NCBI GenBank assembly: GCA_031260745.1
Contig: JAISKY010000294.1
Coordinates: 1-5,749, forward strand
Source of the DNA: Oscillospiraceae bacterium
Lineage (GTDB): Bacteria > Bacillota > Clostridia > Oscillospirales > Oscillospiraceae
Reading direction: 5' to 3'
Length of the DNA stretch: 5,749 nucleotides
Below are positions 4,801 through 5,749 of the stretch, in pieces. The first letter of the stretch is position 1. The number at the start of each line of letters is the position of its first letter. The translations under genes and the position numbers were made by a program. The notes under the pieces were generated by a model that saw only the letters and a program-made list of their open reading frames with translations, searched no databases and was not told where the DNA came from.

Positions 4801-5749
4801 TGACGATTAGCGTCGGCGCTCTAAGTCCGGCGTTTAAGGCTGACGTGATAAGCTATTCCGCGACTGTTGAGAACAGCGTGACGAGTATTACAATCAGCGC
4901 GACAGCTAACAACAGCAAAGCGACCGTAGATGGCGCGGGTAAGAAAAATCTCAACGAGGGTGAAAATGTATTCACGATAAAAGTTACCGCCGAGGACGGG
5001 AAAACCACAAAATCCTACAAAATTACCGTGACAAGAGAAGAAAAGAAACTCGTTGCAAGTGAAACCGTAACGGTCAAGGGAACGGTTGACAGCAACGGCA
5101 AATTGACAGCTTCCGTAAGCGCGGACGATATGGCTGACGCGATTGAGACGGCTCAGAAGGCTGTTGACGAGGCTGTCGCCAAAGGAGAAAAGGATGTCGC
5201 CGCGGAAGTTCGGCTCGTAGTGAGCGCGGAGAGCGGAACAAAAGCAAGTTCGGCGGTCACTAAGATTGACACTTCTGGAATCCGGGCAATAGCCGGCAAG
5301 AAAGACCTTGCGCTGACGGTCGAAACCACAATCGGAACAATGACGCTCGACAGCGCGGCGTTAGCTGCAATATCCGGTTCGGCTAAGGGCGCTTCGGTGG
5401 ATATTTCAATTGAAACCGTCGATACGGAGAAACTTACGGCGGCTCAAAAGGAAGCGGTCGGCGACCGACCCGTCTACGATTTCACGGTAATGTCCGGAGG
5501 TTCGGCAATAAGCAATTTCAACGGAGGAATAGTTAAGATTTCCATACCGTATACGCTGAAATCGGGTGAAAAAGCCGAAAATATCAAAATATACTATCTC
5601 GCGGATGACGGCGAACTTATTGCGATAGCGGGTACTTACAGCAACGGTCGTGTTACGTTCACAGTTAACCATTTCAGCAAATACGTAATCGCGTATAAAG
5701 AACCTGAAAAAGCCGTGGACACTACGGAGTGGGAAAATCCGTACCCCGA
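1791..5749 (+). CDS. Large modular surface protein with two DUF4430 domains and an alpha/alpha-toroid (3' partial)
   Basis: From the ATG at 1791 the frame stays open to the window end, with 1319 complete codons and no stop. The start is supported by the GGGGAG site and an immediate signal peptide. Domains by residue: 1-28 signal peptide; 33-155 DUF4430; 169-223 helical segment; 234-310 cadherin-like; 316-466 MBG/YDG-type beta modules; 471-740 alpha/alpha-toroid; 754-850 atypical Ig-like; 854-975 second DUF4430; 998-1083 cadherin-like; 1092-1302 pre-anchor module; from about 1315 a probable SLH start. It should be exported and attached to the cell wall. Toroid plus DUF4430 is the plan of animal transcobalamin and intrinsic factor, so small-ligand (possibly corrinoid) binding is a hypothesis; adhesion is the alternative. 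Only one cysteine (C149) is visible, so disulfides like those of the animal proteins are absent. It follows a paralogous dockerin gene on the same strand. Architecture is fairly sure; ligand is not known. Confidence 0.95.
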   Translation, partial: MKKIKKLLALALALVTALTPILSSPVFAAGDNITVTVSVEKFTVNGQYIVEPTLFTIQSGTVAGQALIDLLKQKYPGIQYPYGGTVNYISSIYDPTYTGATPTYTNFLSEKDEGPQSGWMFSVNNILGNQGAGEHILQDGDVMRWQYTCVGLGADIGGSAESQAKESTFANKDALTRKVAEIRAASSIAKYNVGGAYDGAMTVLKNLNSSQGAVSVLLSMLNSLDDPNPKSRYTGVSRVEVAGVTAARSGDNAYAVTLPYGTTVTPGSFRIQKDSKAIISTITSVGSVWRFTITAEDGKTKADYTVTVSIADPEADNFIYTIPTNLTYNGSPQSVGAVTAKPGLELGTITVKYEGADYTKSVTPPTNAGSYDVTANGIKLGTMTINKANLTISDRPTASEVDEGAKLSDSKLTGTSEYGTFAWTFPNTVLVKSGEHSVTFTPKPEILRNYIVSPLTLNVQVTVKPKTIVAESDWEKAKDDALSYILSHTTEPIVGSVGGEWAILARARANKNDTAWNNKYLTALDTELAKPTNAPTPVGTSIKSVTDWARVTLAVSALGLDASNYKGRNLTAAFKSFSSNNTGSLNNQVFALIALNSKGYPGDTSQYVNYIIGKLINNQGWNVAGGASPDVDGTAMAIQTLAKYYSQANVKTAVDKALTWLKNQPVSDVEGNAQIIVALSALKLDAADYGGKNYIAALLTYFDNSSGGFKRENSVNQMATEQAAYALVAYDRYKNNKNTLYDMSDTGTLSGSAVTDKEAVDLAATALTWNAIKGGNTKSDGVIEDLSLPTFGENDVTISWKSSNANVITASGIVTRPKYAEKDENVTLTATITTQAEKKELKFNLTVKKLENTSMKVNFRLVGDSVHDSADKHSKYVDWIPMTTVTIEGKSETKVLEVFNAALKAAGLTANIRDNNNYVASITKSGVKLAEFDNGPNSGWMYMVGGTHPGRGLNDYTIKDGDTIVWHYTDDYTKEQSAWEAAFPNGTPKGLGDDGKSDASLKSLTISVGALSPAFKADVISYSATVENSVTSITISATANNSKATVDGAGKKNLNEGENVFTIKVTAEDGKTTKSYKITVTREEKKLVASETVTVKGTVDSNGKLTASVSADDMADAIETAQKAVDEAVAKGEKDVAAEVRLVVSAESGTKASSAVTKIDTSGIRAIAGKKDLALTVETTIGTMTLDSAALAAISGSAKGASVDISIETVDTEKLTAAQKEAVGDRPVYDFTVMSGGSAISNFNGGIVKISIPYTLKSGEKAENIKIYYLADDGELIAIAGTYSNGRVTFTVNHFSKYVIAYKEPEKAVDTTEWENPYP
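1887..2255 (+). other. First DUF4430 domain of the second gene
   Basis: Residues 33-155 begin ITVTVSVEKFTVNG. They contain TVAGQALIDLL, SIYDPTYTG, LSEKDEGPQSGW, the GWMFSVNN signature at 118-125 and DGDVMRWQYT at 139-148. The segment is much closer to the DUF4430 of the first gene than to the second copy in this protein. It directly follows the signal peptide, so it is the outermost module if the C-terminus is wall-anchored. Confidence 0.8.
2295..2459 (+). other. Conserved helical segment after the first DUF4430 (second gene)
   Basis: Residues 169-223 contain ANKDALTRKVAEIRAA and then GGAYDGAMTVLKNLNSSQGAVSVLL. This parallels the first gene's helical segment, which has SGALTAATKLNASQSEVNAAFLAL. 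The family is not recognised. Conservation between paralogues suggests it belongs structurally to this DUF4430 subtype. Confidence 0.6.
2490..2720 (+). other. Cadherin-like beta-sandwich domain (N-terminal copy)
   Basis: Residues 234-310 start at TGVSRVEVAGVTAARSG and end with the diagnostic TAEDGKTKADYTVTVS. That ending is typical of bacterial cadherin-like beta-sandwich domains. The same ending recurs at residues 1066-1081 of this protein as TAEDGKTTKSYKITVT. The role is probably that of a spacer or a carbohydrate/adhesive module. Confidence 0.6.
2736..3188 (+). other. MBG/YDG-type beta modules
   Basis: Residues 316-466. The first unit has LTYNGSPQSVGAV, TVKYEG and PTNAGSYDVTANG, ending TINKANLTI. 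The second has DEGAKLSDSKLTG, YGTFAWTFP and VTFTPKPEILRNY. Both are the recurrent phrases of bacterial Ig-like MBG/YDG repeat modules ('tYnG..q', 'NAGsY.vta', 'L.ds.LtG...GtfaW', 'vtFtP.d..nY'). They probably act as stalk modules between the N-terminal domains and the toroid. Confidence 0.65.
3201..4010 (+). other. Alpha/alpha-toroid domain (prenyltransferase/transcobalamin-like)
   Basis: Residues 471-740 are alpha-helical, unlike the beta modules on both sides. Repeated helix-hairpin units can be seen: GGEWAILARARA (498-509), DWARVTLAVSALGLDASNY (547-565), NNQVFALIALNSKGY (586-600), DVDGTAMAIQTLAKYY (630-645), EGNAQIIVALSALKLDAADY (670-689) and MATEQAAYALVAYDRY (718-733). This fits the six-hairpin toroid of the prenyltransferase/squalene cyclase repeat superfamily. 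Its bacterial secreted members group with the cobalamin-binding alpha domain of animal intrinsic factor and transcobalamin. The catalytic Asp-rich motif of terpene cyclases is incomplete (DVDG, not DxDD), so a binding role is favoured. Confidence 0.75.
4050..4340 (+). other. Atypical bacterial Ig-like domain
   Basis: Residues 754-850 contain ALTWNAIKGGNTKSDGVIEDLSLP, then VTISWKSSNANVITASGIVTRP and VTLTATITT, ending KFNLTV. 'Lt...I.ggN...d.v..dL.LP..g..g..isW.SSn..vi...G.VtRP...d..vtLTAtit' is the phrase series I recall for the atypical Ig-like (aBig) family of clostridial surface and carbohydrate-active proteins. It joins the toroid to the second DUF4430. Confidence 0.75.
4350..4715 (+). other. 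Second DUF4430 (transcobalamin-like C-terminal) domain of the second gene
   Basis: Residues 854-975 begin MKVNFRLVGDSVHD and contain DWIPMTTVTIEG and KVLEVFNAAL. They then show NGPNSGWMYMVGG (GWMY at 939-942), GRGLNDYTIKDGDTIVWHY and DDYTKE. This is the canonical form of the family. The 'W-x(5-7)-G-x-x-P-x(2-3)-G-(I/L)-x-D-Y' spacing resembles the beta domain of animal transcobalamin/intrinsic factor as I recall it. It is the copy placed after the toroid, as in the animal proteins. Confidence 0.87.
4782..5039 (+). other. Cadherin-like beta-sandwich domain (C-terminal copy)
   Basis: Residues 998-1083 run from DASLKSLTISVGALSPAF through ISYSATVENSVTSITISATA to VTAEDGKTTKSYKITVTRE. This is a near-textbook bacterial cadherin-like beta-sandwich pattern ('LssLtis.G.LsPaF.pdt.sYt..v.nsvtsitvtata...a.v...G......LneG.N.i.i.VtaeDG.ttktYtitvtR'). 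Confidence 0.9.
5064..5696 (+). other. Beta-rich pre-anchor module, second-gene copy
   Basis: Residues 1092-1302. It starts VTVKGTVDSNGKLTASVSADD and has an amphipathic helix with AIETAQKAVDEAV. It continues with MTLDSAALAAISG, the strand PVYDFTVMSGGSAISNF, IPYTLKSGEKAENIKIYYLADDGEL, and ends VTFTVNHFSKYVIAYKE. The C-terminal two thirds match 1126-1524 of the first gene. In proteins I recall, the closing phrase 'THFSKYVI' is followed by SLH repeats or another anchor. Confidence 0.7.
5733..5749 (+). other. Probable beginning of an SLH anchor domain (cut by window end)
   Basis: The last residues read WENPYP, followed by the partial codon GA-, which can only be Asp or Glu. 'W.NPF.DV....W' is the usual opening of an S-layer-homology repeat after this pre-anchor module, so an SLH domain binding secondary cell-wall polymer is likely next. 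Too little is visible to prove it, and a dockerin or sortase signal further downstream is not excluded. Confidence 0.45.

Noticed and set aside
1791..5749. Frameshift or pseudogene in the second gene
   Set aside because: I translated the frame codon by codon, and it is free of stops with recognisable domains in one frame to the window end.

Overview
The window holds two consecutive plus-strand genes for large, modular secreted proteins. Both are cut by the window edges. Everything else is a 77-base gap with a strong stem-loop. I see no RNA gene, mobile element or CRISPR array. The domain repertoire points to a Gram-positive anaerobe of the Bacillota, probably Clostridia: DUF4430 (transcobalamin C-terminal-like), a type I-like dockerin, cadherin-like and atypical Ig-like domains, an alpha/alpha-toroid, and a likely S-layer-homology (SLH) anchor. 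G+C looks like roughly half by eye, with many GCG, GGC and GAC codons. I cannot name a species.

Layout. Positions 1-1713 are the 3' part of a gene. Its product (570 residues visible) carries a helical remnant, a DUF4430 domain, a short helical segment, InlB-type beta repeats, a beta-rich pre-anchor module and a C-terminal dockerin. Positions 1714-1790 hold a perfect 13-bp hairpin and a ribosome binding site. Positions 1791-5749 are an uninterrupted frame (1319 complete codons, no stop before the edge) for a signal-peptide protein. Its modules in order are: DUF4430, helical segment, cadherin-like domain, beta modules of MBG/YDG type, alpha/alpha-toroid of the prenyltransferase/transcobalamin fold, atypical Ig-like domain, a second DUF4430, a second cadherin-like domain and the pre-anchor module. 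It runs off the edge just as an SLH domain seems to begin.

The two proteins are paralogous at both ends. Their N-terminal DUF4430 plus helical segments align, and so do their pre-anchor modules, but the anchors differ: a dockerin in the first, probably SLH in the second. The second protein contains both halves of the animal transcobalamin/intrinsic-factor architecture (alpha-toroid, then a beta domain of DUF4430 type). A reasonable hypothesis is a cell-surface pair that binds a small ligand, perhaps a corrinoid, or else adhesive proteins using the same folds. The domain calls rest on sequence patterns recalled from the families, not on a search. The ligand is inference only.
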